From Paenibacillus xylanivorans (GTDB taxonomy: Bacteria > Bacillota > Bacilli > Paenibacillales > Paenibacillaceae): 64,000 nucleotides of DNA. This document shows positions 35,086 to 44,435 of this stretch, piece by piece. Below the pieces are notes generated by a model. The model saw only the letters and a program-made list of their open reading frames with translations, ran no database searches and was not told where the DNA came from. The DNA lies in the NCBI RefSeq assembly GCF_001280595.1, contig NZ_LITU01000059.1, forward strand, positions 104,650 through 168,649. Reading direction: 5' to 3'. The position numbers were made by a program, and so were the translations under genes. The first letter of the stretch is position 1, and every line of letters begins with the position of its first letter.

Positions 35086-37285
35086 CTTTAAGTTCCTTAC
35101 GCAGCTTCGAGGCGGTCTGATAGACGGCCTTCCAGTCGTCTGCAGTTACAGACGCTGGACTATAGCGAGTCTGTTCAAACTTCGCTAGAAGTTCATGCAA
35201 TGTCGCTGCTGCAGCTGGTTTCGCCTGACTCCAGCGGGTTACCGATTCACGAAGTGTCTCGTCCCCGCTCCGGGTCAATCCTTTGCGCTTCGCATAACGA
35301 ATCCAGCGTTCGGTCTCTGCCACTACCTTTTGTTCAGGCGTAAGCGGTCCACCTGTTCGCAAACGAAGCACGAAGAATCGAAGTGAGAGGCGATTTCGCC
35401 AGAACATATAAGCCACCCATAATACGATGATGGCCCCCGCAGCCCAGATTACAAAAGCCGGGATGCTGGATGAAGCCTGTTCAGGTGCAGGGGTCTTCTC
35501 TTCCTCTTTTACAGGTTCCTCTTCAGGTTGTTCTTCAGGCTCATCTACAGGCTGTACATTCGGTTGTTCAGTGAGTAACGGCATGTCAAAGCCCGGCGTT
35601 GCTTCAACCGGAATCCAGCCATACTCACCAAAATAAACTTCAGCCCAAGAATGCGCATCTGCATTCGTTACAGTGTAGGTCGTCTCGATCTCAGCCCCAG
35701 GTTGTCGCGGAGCCTGCATGTCTGAATTCAGCGACAGCTGTCCAGGCGCGTACCCTTTCACCCAACGAGCGGGAATGCCCTCGGAGCGCGCCATCATGAC
35801 CAGCGCAGTCGAAAAGTAATCACAATACCCTTCACGAATGTCAAACAAAAATCCTTCAACAAAGTCACTGCTTACTTTTCGGGATAAATCCGGATTGTTT
35901 GTGTAATCAAAATTTTGTTGTAAATAGTTTTGCAGTAATGCCACTTTTTCATACGGCGTATTTGCCGATGCTGTAATTTCAGCAGCCAGATCCGTCACCC
36001 GATCCGGGAATCGGGATGGTAGCTGCAGGTACATATCATCTGTCGGATTGCTCGTATACAGATCATCAAACGATTTGGTGCGAAGTTCATCTTCCACAAT
36101 AACTGGCGCTTCGGATACAATCGTATACGTCTTCGGATATTGCGGTTGCTGGCGGTCTGTAACGACATGCAGTTCTGCCTGCTCCGGATTCCATAACATA
36201 CGATCCGAATTAGCCTCCCCATTGACAGATGTTACTTCCGAAATAGAATAGGCCCCGAAGAGGATCGGATACACGTTGTCATTCAACATCGTCACTTTCT
36301 GAGTGACTTGTTTGGTGCTCACATTTCCAGGTTCGTCATTCTCCAGAGCCTGTCCCGCCTCAACATCCTCTGTCGCACTTCGTCCGCGATCATCCCAGCC
36401 TGTTCCCGTATACTCAGCACGTGTCTCCCCACGCCAGTAACTGCGCTCATTGGTGGTGACGGACATGACAGGTGTATAGTCGAAGTTAAATCCTCCGCCG
36501 AGCTGGTTGTCTTCTCTGCTGTATCCCGACTCAGTTGCTGCCGGAATGTCCAGTGTTCCGTTCCCTGTCTGACTCGCCGAACTTCCGGTATAGTTACGCC
36601 ACGCGGTATACGGGTCCGTTAAGGTAGGAGGTACTTCCGGCATGTTCACACTGGCTACGATAATTAAAGAAAATATGATTGCAATGTTCGCCAAAATTTT
36701 ATAGGGATACCGGATGATTCGTTTCCAGCCTTGAGGATATTGCAGTTGAAAATTACGGAAGTGCTGGCACACTAGCCATCCCATGCCCGCAAACATCACC
36801 CAGGCGATCTCAATCCAGAGTGGAATCTGGGTGAAGGAGTCAAGAATCCCCATCGAGATAATGTTGATGCCCAGAAAAACGAGAATTCGTCGTGTGGTGT
36901 TCACTAGGCGAAGAGCAGCTTCAAGCATCACCCATGCGCACAGTGAAAACCAGATGTAAGGCGTCAGGTGCAGTATAAATTGCTCTGTACGCTCCGTTAA
37001 CGTGCCGTAAGGTATATAAACCGTATAATCAATTAATGTCTTATGCAAAATATATACAAGGACTGCTGCCTTGATTATAGTTCGAACCATGATTTTGAAA
37101 GGCAAAATCACTTCCAGGATACTGACCGCTGCGAGCGTCCACAGCACCAATGAAGTTGTCTCGGTATACCAGGATTCCTGTGTAAATGATATCCACTGCA
37201 TCCCAATCAGGAAAATCCAGAGCAACGAAGCTGCATGATACCAGGATCTTCTTCCCGCTGCCAGCTCTTTGCCTTTAGTACTCAT
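35072..37285 (-). CDS. TgpA-like membrane transglutaminase
   Basis: The 737-residue protein has about six N-terminal membrane segments (20–210) and a periplasm-side transglutaminase-like domain with GYCDYFSTAL (C488), DAHSW (H545) and VEATPGF. Near 620–640 is a further membrane segment, followed by a cytoplasmic DUF4129-type helical tail. Family members of this MoxR–DUF58–TgpA cassette are poorly understood membrane transglutaminases or proteases. A Glu/Pro-rich spacer (about 578–615) precedes the last membrane helix. It overlaps the DUF58 gene by four bases. Confidence 0.87.
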   Translation of the reverse strand: MSTKGKELAAGRRSWYHAASLLWIFLIGMQWISFTQESWYTETTSLVLWTLAAVSILEVILPFKIMVRTIIKAAVLVYILHKTLIDYTVYIPYGTLTERTEQFILHLTPYIWFSLCAWVMLEAALRLVNTTRRILVFLGINIISMGILDSFTQIPLWIEIAWVMFAGMGWLVCQHFRNFQLQYPQGWKRIIRYPYKILANIAIIFSLIIVASVNMPEVPPTLTDPYTAWRNYTGSSASQTGNGTLDIPAATESGYSREDNQLGGGFNFDYTPVMSVTTNERSYWRGETRAEYTGTGWDDRGRSATEDVEAGQALENDEPGNVSTKQVTQKVTMLNDNVYPILFGAYSISEVTSVNGEANSDRMLWNPEQAELHVVTDRQQPQYPKTYTIVSEAPVIVEDELRTKSFDDLYTSNPTDDMYLQLPSRFPDRVTDLAAEITASANTPYEKVALLQNYLQQNFDYTNNPDLSRKVSSDFVEGFLFDIREGYCDYFSTALVMMARSEGIPARWVKGYAPGQLSLNSDMQAPRQPGAEIETTYTVTNADAHSWAEVYFGEYGWIPVEATPGFDMPLLTEQPNVQPVDEPEEQPEEEPVKEEEKTPAPEQASSSIPAFVIWAAGAIIVLWVAYMFWRNRLSLRFFVLRLRTGGPLTPEQKVVAETERWIRYAKRKGLTRSGDETLRESVTRWSQAKPAAAATLHELLAKFEQTRYSPASVTADDWKAVYQTASKLRKELKAERA

Positions 37286-38529
37286 ACACTACCTCCCCCC
37301 ATAACCGTTGGAAGCTCCTGCAGATGGGAAACGGTGAAGGATCTTGTGCCTCTTCCACGCAGCATCGCATTCCACTCGGAACTCCGGCGGGAATCGATGG
37401 GTTCAATTAGAATATGACAAGGAGTCATACCCCGTGTGTCTGCCCATCGGAGCAGTTCCAGAACTTTTTCATCTTTCTGGGGAGAAATCACTACAAAATA
37501 AGCACCTTGAGGAAACTGACGCGCCATCTTCTCGACACCAGGCAGCAGCCGATTATCCTGGCCGTTATATTGGATATCCACCAAATGATGAATCATCTTC
37601 TGCCGTTCCAGCGGACTTTCACTGGGAGCAAAAAATGCTGTCTTCTCCGACAGTGTCAGCAGTCCCATACCCATCCGTTCTCTTGTACCATACTCCAGCA
37701 AAGAGGCCGCCGTGGACACAGCCAGTTCAAAGGCCTCACCATGTTCATAGCTGACTGACAGCGCATCGAGCACCAGAATCGTTTTCGGTACCGACTCATG
37801 TTCAAATTCCTTGGATTTCCACGCGCCCGTCTTAGCCGTTGCATTCCAGTGAATACGGGAAAGACGGTCTCCATAAACGTAGTCACGCACGCCGTTAATC
37901 TGAGTGGTTTCCCTGCGTGAACGGGTCAAAGCCGTCTGTGGCCCCGATAACCGTGATTTGCGGTCATACAGCTGCCAGTACGGAATAAATACCGTCCGCG
38001 GCAACACCCGGAATTCTCCTTTGGCTTTGAACGTCCCACGATGCTCAATCAACCCAAAGATGTCCTCGCTGGCACATTCCGTTTCTGAAAAGCCATACTT
38101 TCCTCGTTCCAGCGGTGGGGTCTGAAATGACAATTCACCATACCCCCGCATGCTCGGAATGAGACTTTCTTTGAAAGACCAGGATTCGCCGTTATGCCGA
38201 TGCAGCATTTCACGCACAACAACATAAGGAAGTGGCAAAAATCCCGGGATATTCAGACTTAACTGCACCTGTACCTGGTCACCGGCATGCAGCAGCTCTT
38301 CATGATCCTGGCCGGAAGAGAGCTTACGCACGCCTTGAGTACGCTTAACACCGCTAAAACCAGCAACCGCAAGGTAAAGACAAAGCAGAGTTACCATCGA
38401 CAGCAACATCAGAGAGGTCTTCCCGCCCTGGAACAAAACATAAGCCAAACAGCACATCCACACCGCCGCGATGCTCCATACGCGGGGGTGGCGCATTCCC
38501 CTTCTGACTGTACTCAAAAGCGGCTTCAT
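37282..38529 (-). CDS. DUF58 domain protein
   Basis: The 415-residue protein has two N-terminal membrane helices, then a beta-rich part. The DUF58 signature is present: GVRDYVYGDRLSRIHWNATAK, then a von Willebrand-A-like end with TILVLDALS. DUF58 proteins occur with MoxR ATPases, which are thought to remodel them. ATG 38529 is used; TTG 38532 is immediately upstream. The stop overlaps the next gene (ATGA), and moxR ends four bases before. Confidence 0.88.
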   Translation of the reverse strand: MKPLLSTVRRGMRHPRVWSIAAVWMCCLAYVLFQGGKTSLMLLSMVTLLCLYLAVAGFSGVKRTQGVRKLSSGQDHEELLHAGDQVQVQLSLNIPGFLPLPYVVVREMLHRHNGESWSFKESLIPSMRGYGELSFQTPPLERGKYGFSETECASEDIFGLIEHRGTFKAKGEFRVLPRTVFIPYWQLYDRKSRLSGPQTALTRSRRETTQINGVRDYVYGDRLSRIHWNATAKTGAWKSKEFEHESVPKTILVLDALSVSYEHGEAFELAVSTAASLLEYGTRERMGMGLLTLSEKTAFFAPSESPLERQKMIHHLVDIQYNGQDNRLLPGVEKMARQFPQGAYFVVISPQKDEKVLELLRWADTRGMTPCHILIEPIDSRRSSEWNAMLRGRGTRSFTVSHLQELPTVMGGGSV

Positions 38530-38532
38530 CAA

Positions 38533-39489
38533 TTATTGCCCCATGGAGACGGGCACACGAACCTGCTGAAGTACGGAATTTAATACAGCTTCGGAGCTCA
38601 TGCTATCCAGTCTCGATTCGGGACGCAGCACGATCCGATGGGAAATCACGTATGGTGCCATCGTTTTCACGTCATCCGGAAGCACATAGTCACGTTCCTG
38701 CAAAAAGGCAAAAGCCTTCACGGCCATCATAAATGAAATGGCTGCCCTCGGGCTTGCGCCCAGCAATACAGATGGGTGGGAGCGAGTTTTACGAACCACA
38801 TCAAGCAGATAATCCATGACCGGATCACCGATGAATACTTCCTTGATTTCCTGTTGAATGGCAGATATCTGATCCATATGGGTTACGGATTCAAGCCGAT
38901 CAACAGGCTGACCCGACTGATGCTGTTTCAGTAACGTTTTCTCGATATCCTTGTCGGGATAACCCAGACTTATTTTCAACATAAACCGGTCAAGTTGCGC
39001 TTCCGGCAATGTGTACGTTCCTTCAAAATCGATTGGATTCTGGGTTGCACAGAGCATAAATGGATGCGGCAGATCATATGTATCGCCATCTACCGTTACA
39101 CTGCGCTCCTCCATGACTTCCAGCAGAGCGGACTGTGTTTTCGTTGTTGCCCGGTTAATCTCATCTGCCAGCAAGATGTTGGTCATGACCGGACCCGGGC
39201 GGAAGTAAAAGCGCTCATCCCGCGGATGGAAAACGGATACCCCCGTGATGTCACTTGGCAAAATATCAGGATTACATTGAATGCGGCGGTACTCTCCGCG
39301 CATGGATTTCGATAACGCTTTAACCAACTGCGTTTTGCCTGTTCCCGGTACATCTTCAATTAGAACGTGTCCGCCTGCAAGCAAAGCTGTGAGCAAAAGT
39401 TGAATTTCAAAGGATTTCCCCATTATGCATGATTCCAGATTAGAACGAACTGCTGATATGATTTGGATCGACTCTTTGCGCACAGGCAT
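38533..39489 (-). CDS. MoxR-family AAA+ ATPase
   Basis: The 318-residue ATPase has Walker A DVPGTGKT (47–54), Walker B ILLADEIN, sensor motif CATQNP and the MoxR-typical LLGASPRAAISFM. It probably acts as a chaperone for the downstream DUF58 and transglutaminase proteins. ATG 39489 with AGGAGGT replaces a longer in-frame reading to 39558. Confidence 0.93.
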   Translation of the reverse strand: MPVRKESIQIISAVRSNLESCIMGKSFEIQLLLTALLAGGHVLIEDVPGTGKTQLVKALSKSMRGEYRRIQCNPDILPSDITGVSVFHPRDERFYFRPGPVMTNILLADEINRATTKTQSALLEVMEERSVTVDGDTYDLPHPFMLCATQNPIDFEGTYTLPEAQLDRFMLKISLGYPDKDIEKTLLKQHQSGQPVDRLESVTHMDQISAIQQEIKEVFIGDPVMDYLLDVVRKTRSHPSVLLGASPRAAISFMMAVKAFAFLQERDYVLPDDVKTMAPYVISHRIVLRPESRLDSMSSEAVLNSVLQQVRVPVSMGQ

Positions 39490-39625
39490 GTGGTCTAACC
39501 TCCTAAAAAAGCATACAGATTTCCTTTTATTGTACATGATCCTAGGGCGCGAGTACACTCGAAGGAACTCATAATTTGTTTCCAGCCGTCAGATTCACCG
39601 CAGTTATCGCATGATTACGACAAAA

Positions 39626-39657
39626 AGAGGCTCGGATAGAAGTTATCCGAAGCCTCT
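39626..39657 (-). terminator. Terminator after the spoVA operon
   Basis: agaggct-cggata / tatccg-agcctct stem with a five-base loop, 41 bases past the spoVAEB stop; minus-strand tail contains TTTTTG. Confidence 0.75.
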
Positions 39658-39698
39658 GCTGAATTCATATATAGTGTCTAGCTTTGTTGCTTTGTTTG

Positions 39699-40049
39699 TT
39701 ATCCTTTGGGTCGAACCACCAATGCCGCGAGAAAAGAAAAGATAATCGCTGAGGAAATACCCGCCGCGGTCAAATCGAATATCCCCGTAATGACACCAAT
39801 CCATCCCTCTTTCTCCAGCTCCGTCAAAGCGCCGTGCACGAGGGAGTTACCAAAACTGGTAATGGGAATGGAGGCTCCCGCCCCTGCGAATTTGACGAGT
39901 GGATCATATAGTCCAAACGCATCCGCAACCGCACCGGCCACAACAAGTGTACTCATCGTATGTGCAGGAGTCAGCTTGACACCATCCATCAGAAGCTGTC
40001 CCACAACACAGATCAACCCACCAACAATAAATGCCCATAAAAACTGCAT
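39699..40049 (-). CDS. spoVAE: Stage V sporulation protein AE (SpoVAEB)
   Basis: A 116-residue integral membrane subunit of the SpoVA channel, which moves dipicolinic acid into the forespore and out at germination. It has three to four membrane segments and the family stretch ICVVGQLLMD…TLVVAGAVADAFGLYDPLVKF…GASIPITSFGNSLVHGA. Related in sequence to SpoVAC in the same operon. ATG 40049 has AAAGGAGG; three bases after spoVAD. Confidence 0.95.
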   Translation of the reverse strand: MQFLWAFIVGGLICVVGQLLMDGVKLTPAHTMSTLVVAGAVADAFGLYDPLVKFAGAGASIPITSFGNSLVHGALTELEKEGWIGVITGIFDLTAAGISSAIIFSFLAALVVRPKG

Positions 40050-40052
40050 CCT

Positions 40053-41069
40053 TTATCCCTCCTTTTCTATGGCTACGGCATGCGCAATACAAGGAATACT
40101 CTCGCCCTGCTGGTATGAAAGTGGAGACAACAATGCACCGGTAGCGACCACCAATACCTTATTGAGTTCACCCTTTTGCATCCGGTTCAAAATGTGACCG
40201 TAGGTCACGGTCGCTGAACATCCGCAGCCGCTTCCCCCAGCCACAACCTGAGGCTGCTTTTCCAGGTTATATATCATCAGTCCACAATCATTGAAAACCG
40301 TTTGTTCCATCGGAACACCCTCTTTATGCAAAAGCTCCTTAACGATGGGCAATCCAACCGAAGCAAGATCACCTGTAACGATCAGATCATAATAACCGGG
40401 TTCAAGGCCTGTATCCCGGAAATGCGAAACAATGGTATCTGCTGCCGCAGGAGCCATTGCAGCCCCCATGTTAAACGGATCTTTAATGCCCATATCCATA
40501 ATTCGGCCAATTGTCGCTTTGGTGACTACCGGGCCCTGACCCGTACGGGATATCACACTACACCCCGAACCCGTAACGGTATACTGCGCATATGGCGGCT
40601 TCTGGGAACCATACTCTGTTGGATAACGAAATTGCTTTTCTACCGTACAGTTGTGACTCACCGTACCCGCTAATACGTAATCCCCTGCACCTGAATCCAC
40701 AATGAGCGAGGCAAGAGCCAACGTCTCCATTGAGGTTGAACAGGCACCGAATACCCCCAGATAAGGTACACCCAACTTGCGGGCAGAAAAAGAACTGCTG
40801 ATAATCTGGTTCATCAGATCCCCGCCAACAAAGAATTGAAGCTCTTCCTTCGTGATATTGGCATTGATCAACGCCATTTGGGAGGCCTGTTCAAGGAGCT
40901 TGCGTTCTGCCTTTTCCCAGGTTTTCTCCCCAATCTCCAAATTGTCATATACATAATCAAAATCAGATGCCAGAGGCCCTTGGCCTTCATCCGGCCCTAC
41001 GACTGCCGACCTGCCGATAATGCGTGGACGGTTCTCAAATTGCCAGGTTTGTTGGCCCAAGCGTTTCAT
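40053..41069 (-). CDS. spoVAD: Stage V sporulation protein AD (SpoVAD)
   Basis: The 338-residue thiolase-fold protein binds dipicolinic acid for its transport into spores. Visible family segments are GVFGACSTSMETLALAS, DYVLAGTVSHNCTVEKQFRYPTEYG and GSGCGCSATVTYG. ATG 41069 with GGAGGTGG is used; an in-frame reading continues to 41276 through spoVAC and is not credible. It overlaps the spoVAC stop by four bases. Confidence 0.96.
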   Translation of the reverse strand: MKRLGQQTWQFENRPRIIGRSAVVGPDEGQGPLASDFDYVYDNLEIGEKTWEKAERKLLEQASQMALINANITKEELQFFVGGDLMNQIISSSFSARKLGVPYLGVFGACSTSMETLALASLIVDSGAGDYVLAGTVSHNCTVEKQFRYPTEYGSQKPPYAQYTVTGSGCSVISRTGQGPVVTKATIGRIMDMGIKDPFNMGAAMAPAAADTIVSHFRDTGLEPGYYDLIVTGDLASVGLPIVKELLHKEGVPMEQTVFNDCGLMIYNLEKQPQVVAGGSGCGCSATVTYGHILNRMQKGELNKVLVVATGALLSPLSYQQGESIPCIAHAVAIEKEG

Positions 41070-41569
41070 AAATGTCCACCTCCAAAGCCGAGAATGGCGT
41101 ATACGATCCCTACGATGAAGGCAGCAACGACACCAAACACAATGACCGATCCGGCCAGCTTGAACATGTTGGCACCGACACCAAGCACCAGCCCTTCGGC
41201 ACGATGCTCCAGTGCTGCCGAGCACATGGAGTTGGCAAACCCGGTGACAGGGACAGCCGTCCCGGCACCTGCCCATTGCGCCATTTTATCGTAGACACCG
41301 AGACAAGTCAGGATGACTGAAATGAGAATCATGACCGCAACGGTAGGACTTGCAGCTTCCTTCGATGTCATGTCAAACCCGGCCATAAAAGCTTCCTGGA
41401 TAGCCTGTCCAATGACGCAGATGAAGCCGCCGACGAAGAATGCTTTAATACAGTTCGTCCAGATTGGACGGGCGGGCTCATGTTTTTTGGCGACTTTTTT
41501 ATATTCCTGTTCACTGATGGACAGGGATGATGATGATTTTGGTCCACTACCCTTAGTTTGAGCTGGCAA
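41066..41569 (-). CDS. spoVAC: Stage V sporulation protein AC (SpoVAC)
   Basis: The 167-residue membrane protein, a mechanosensitive component of the SpoVA channel. A basic, Ser-rich N-terminus is followed by four to five membrane segments with FFVGGFICVIGQAIQEAF and AGAGTAVPVTGFANSMCSAALEH. First gene of a three-gene spoVA operon; the longer B. subtilis operon also has spoVAA, AB, AEA and AF. A sigma-G-like promoter lies upstream. Confidence 0.95.
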   Translation of the reverse strand: MPAQTKGSGPKSSSSLSISEQEYKKVAKKHEPARPIWTNCIKAFFVGGFICVIGQAIQEAFMAGFDMTSKEAASPTVAVMILISVILTCLGVYDKMAQWAGAGTAVPVTGFANSMCSAALEHRAEGLVLGVGANMFKLAGSVIVFGVVAAFIVGIVYAILGFGGGHL

Positions 41570-41611
41570 GATACAGAACCTCCCTTAATGAAAATGAGTC
41601 AACAGATGTGA

Positions 41612-41641
41612 CTGCATGTACTGTGTGTAATCCTGTATTCA
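41612..41641 (-). promoter_or_regulatory. Candidate sigma-G promoter of the spoVA operon
   Basis: On the minus strand TGAATA (41641–41636), 17 bases, CATGCAG (41618–41612). The −35 is a full match to sigma-G; the −10 matches in part. Confidence 0.5.
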
Positions 41642-41758
41642 TTGTTTGTTAAGGTTGGGAAAGTTATGTATCCGGCGAAAGACAGCATTTGTTTCCAGCA
41701 CGATGAAACAGCCGAATTAGATGAGTCGCTCAGCGCCGGATCAGAGATCTGATGAAAT

Positions 41759-41842
41759 TTATAAATAAAGCAGAATGATCACGAGCAAAATAAAAAGGAC
41801 GATACAAAGGATGGTTTCATTGCCTTCATCGGGTGGAATCAT
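41759..41842 (-). CDS. 27-residue single-pass membrane peptide (YjcZ-like small sporulation type)
   Basis: ATG 41842 to TAA 41759 encodes MIPPDEGNETILCIVLFILL plus VIILLYL: a short acidic head and one membrane helix. Tiny proteins of this type (YjcZ/small SpoVM-like) are common in spore-formers and often unannotated. AAGGAG lies about 12 bases upstream, longer than ideal. Position beside spoVA is suggestive only. Confidence 0.45.
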   Translation of the reverse strand: MIPPDEGNETILCIVLFILLVIILLYL

Positions 41843-42177
41843 CTATTGTCCCAGCTCCTTCCTGTTGTCAAGCAATTGAAATGAGAAGCTTATGGAATCC
41901 AGAGTCAGGGTACGCAAACAGTTCCTCACTATATGCATATTCAATGCAGCCGCTTGGCGACTGTGTTTGGTGCGGATTTAATGGCCTGATGAATCATCAA
42001 ACGAGCAACCATTCATGCCTGAGATACGTGACATAACCATGGACAATTACTTGCGCAAGGTTCATACTGTACTGTGACCAGTGGTTAAATAAAACGTTCT
42101 TCTCTTCCGAAGGACAACAGTCCAGCAGCCGTTCTGCTGAGACCAGGTATACATACAAGCAGAGGAGTTGTCGACAC
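41843..42177. other. Intergenic region before the M42 peptidase
   Basis: About 335 bases. I see no convincing ORF, terminator or RNA here; it must carry promoters for the minus-strand peptide and the plus-strand peptidase. Confidence 0.5.
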
Positions 42178-43251
42178 ATGAATCAAAAAACGATGGAAAT
42201 GTTTCGCACGTTAACGGAATTCCCTTCCGTTTCCGGGTTTGAACGCGAGCTTCGCGGTTGGATGAAGGAACAAATGTCTCCTTATACGGATGAATTTGTC
42301 CAGGATCGCCTGGGCAGCCTTTTTGGCGTATTGCGCGGAGAGGAGTCCGGACCCAAAGTCATGGTTGCAGGTCACTTCGACGAAGTTGGCTTCATGACCA
42401 CAGGAATTACGGAAACAGGCATGATCAAGTTCCGTCCACTCGGTGGATGGTGGAGTCAGGCTGTGCTGTCCCAACGTCTGGAACTCATCACTCCGGATCG
42501 CCGGATTACAGGGGTTGTCGGTTCAACACCTACGCACTTGCTGGATGAATCCCAACGCAATAAACCGGTTGACCTTAACCATATGTACTTGGATATTGGT
42601 GCGGATAACCGCGCAGAAGCAGAGTCTTGGGGCATTCATCCGGGCATGCAGATCGTGCCGATCTGTGAGTTCACACCAATGGCCAATCCGAAGAAAATTA
42701 TGGCGAAAGCCTGGGATAACCGTTACGGGGTAGGGCTTGCACTTGAACTGATTGAAGCATTGCATAAGGAAAAATTGCCAAACACACTCTACTGCGGTGC
42801 AACAGTTCAAGAAGAATTGGGACTCCGTGGTGCACGCACAGCTGCCAATCTGATTGAGCCGGATATTTTCTTTGCACTAGACTGCAGTGCCGCGAATGAT
42901 ATGACGGGAGACAAACAGTCATTCGGACATATTGGACAGGGCGCCCTGCTGCGCATCTTCGACCCGGGCATGTTCACCCATCGTGGTATTGTTGAATATG
43001 TTCAGGACACAGCATCATCTAATCAGATCAAAATGCAATATTTCATCTCCCCTGGTGGTACGGATGCCGGAGCGGTTCATTTGAGTGGTATTGGTGTACC
43101 TTCAACGGTAATTGGCATCTGCGCCCGTTACATTCATACCTCTTCTTCCATCATTCATACAGATGACTATGATGCTGCAAAAGAATTGCTCGTGAAGCTG
43201 GTGAAGGGTCTGGATCAGACAACACTGAACACGATTATCGAAAACGCGTAA
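42178..43251 (+). CDS. M42-family metalloaminopeptidase (glutamyl aminopeptidase/YsdC type)
   Basis: The 357-residue protein is a TET-type cobalt/zinc aminopeptidase. Metal and catalytic residues are visible: H66/D68 in VAGHFDEVGF, D180 in AWDNRYG, E212/E213 in QEELGLRG, D235 in ALDCSAAND, and a His in ARYIHTSSS near 320. These cytoplasmic complexes trim peptides. ATG 42178 has AGAGGAG. Single-gene unit with its own terminator. Confidence 0.93.
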   Translation: MNQKTMEMFRTLTEFPSVSGFERELRGWMKEQMSPYTDEFVQDRLGSLFGVLRGEESGPKVMVAGHFDEVGFMTTGITETGMIKFRPLGGWWSQAVLSQRLELITPDRRITGVVGSTPTHLLDESQRNKPVDLNHMYLDIGADNRAEAESWGIHPGMQIVPICEFTPMANPKKIMAKAWDNRYGVGLALELIEALHKEKLPNTLYCGATVQEELGLRGARTAANLIEPDIFFALDCSAANDMTGDKQSFGHIGQGALLRIFDPGMFTHRGIVEYVQDTASSNQIKMQYFISPGGTDAGAVHLSGIGVPSTVIGICARYIHTSSSIIHTDDYDAAKELLVKLVKGLDQTTLNTIIENA

Positions 43252-43261
43252 CTACTATTAA

Positions 43262-43294
43262 GAGATGTCCTGATTTTCAGGGCATCTTTTTTTA
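43262..43294 (+). terminator. Terminator of the M42 peptidase gene
   Basis: agatgtcctga…tcagggcatct hairpin followed by ttttttt. Confidence 0.85.
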
Positions 43295-43406
43295 TGTTAT
43301 ATGTTCAGAACACGTAAATTCGGCTCAATGGTAAGGTAATGTTGAGAGATAGAAATGGATTGTAAAATGCCAGCCTCTGCATCAGCAGAAACTGGCATGT
43401 TTTGGT

Positions 43407-44114
43407 TTACAGAAATAAAGGGGAGAATGCAATCCAGGCCAAAATAAGAGCCAGCACAATGCAGACATTTTCCACAACGGCCCCATGTTTCGTTCCTGTA
43501 CTCATGAGATTGACCCGTATACGCCACTTGAGTGGTGGCAATGGACGAATACCGCGGTTCGTCAACGAATCAGCCAACAGATGCATGGCATATGCCGTAC
43601 CTCCAGCTACCCAGATCTCTGGACCTTGCAAATGAGTCGTACTGTAGAGCAATCCAGCCCATACGGCGGTTCCATACAGAGTATGCGTCAACCCCCTGTG
43701 AGTTAGCGTCGTGCACAGCATTAACAGACTGCCCGCGATCAGATTCCATGGTGCAAATGCATGGCCATAAAATACGAGCCCCAATCCTATGGCAAACATC
43801 AACACTTTGCGCAGCGAACGGGACGGCAGGAAAGATACCATCGCAATCAGAATGGCGAGCAGCAGATTCCATGGTTTCGCCTTAACATAGAAGTACACAA
43901 ATACGGCAACAGGCAGCAGGATGGTCTGTAACAGCCGAATTAGGCTGTTCGGCAATGCTTTGGATACCAAAAGCGAATTCGGTTCATCGATGTCCGGCAG
44001 CAGCGAACCGATCAGGGCCACAGTAACCGCCGGTGCAGTCACGGGCATGCCGGCCAATTGCAAAACAGAGAGGGATACAGTCGTCCCAATAATCAGGTGG
44101 GATCTTCCCATCAT
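43407..44114 (-). CDS. YdjM-like membrane-bound metal-dependent hydrolase (DUF457)
   Basis: The 235-residue protein has the DUF457 pattern MGRSHLIIGT, then GSLLPDIDEPNS, THRGLTHTLYG and AYAMHLLADSLTNRGI. The conserved His/Asp residues lie between about six membrane segments. The family is related to membrane phospholipase-C-like hydrolases; E. coli YdjM is LexA-regulated. ATG 44114 (two adjacent Met codons) has AAAGGAAG about ten bases upstream. Function in this organism is unknown. Confidence 0.83.
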   Translation of the reverse strand: MMGRSHLIIGTTVSLSVLQLAGMPVTAPAVTVALIGSLLPDIDEPNSLLVSKALPNSLIRLLQTILLPVAVFVYFYVKAKPWNLLLAILIAMVSFLPSRSLRKVLMFAIGLGLVFYGHAFAPWNLIAGSLLMLCTTLTHRGLTHTLYGTAVWAGLLYSTTHLQGPEIWVAGGTAYAMHLLADSLTNRGIRPLPPLKWRIRVNLMSTGTKHGAVVENVCIVLALILAWIAFSPLFL

Positions 44115-44289
44115 GGTGCAAAAACTTCCTTTCGAAGAAATAGGGAACATAAACGGCCCACTCCAGATATTACAACGAAAACAATATAAGAACAATAGTT
44201 CGCATTTCTCATTTCATTTAACTTTTACCCTGTATCCATTCTTATATGCATTGATACTCATAAAAAAATTAGAAAAAAGCTTCCGTCAC

Positions 44290-44318
44290 AGGCATCACAC
44301 TTTGAATTTGTGATGCCT
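44290..44318. other. Hairpin upstream of nirB
   Basis: aggcatcaca / tgtgatgcct, 10-bp perfect arms with a nine-base loop, between the divergent ydjM-like gene and nirB. Minus-strand T-runs follow but no minus-strand gene ends here, so its role is unclear. Confidence 0.55.
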
Positions 44319-44330
44319 CTATGAGTTATT

Positions 44331-44346
44331 AGTGAAATTAATCACA
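44331..44346. promoter_or_regulatory. FNR-type binding site of the nir operon
   Basis: AGTGA-N6-TCACA matches the FNR/CRP palindrome TGTGA-N6-TCACA at nine of ten positions. Its centre (44338.5) is about 41.5 bases before a start point predicted from the −10 TATGAT at 44368–44373, the class II activator position. Confidence 0.6.
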
Positions 44347-44367
44347 TTTAATGTCAGCATTGAACGT

Positions 44368-44373
44368 TATGAT
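44368..44373 (+). promoter_or_regulatory. −10 box of the nir promoter
   Basis: TATGAT without a recognisable −35, as expected for an activator-dependent promoter; 62 bases before the nirB ATG. Confidence 0.5.
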
Positions 44374-44435
44374 TCAAATATAAACCACTAAAAATGATTG
44401 TAATGTAAAGTGTCCATTAAAGGAGGCATACACAC

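Noticed and set aside
44290-44318. Upstream nir hairpin as a terminator
   Set aside because: No gene on either strand ends near it, and the minus-strand T-runs start about ten bases away; listed only as a hairpin.
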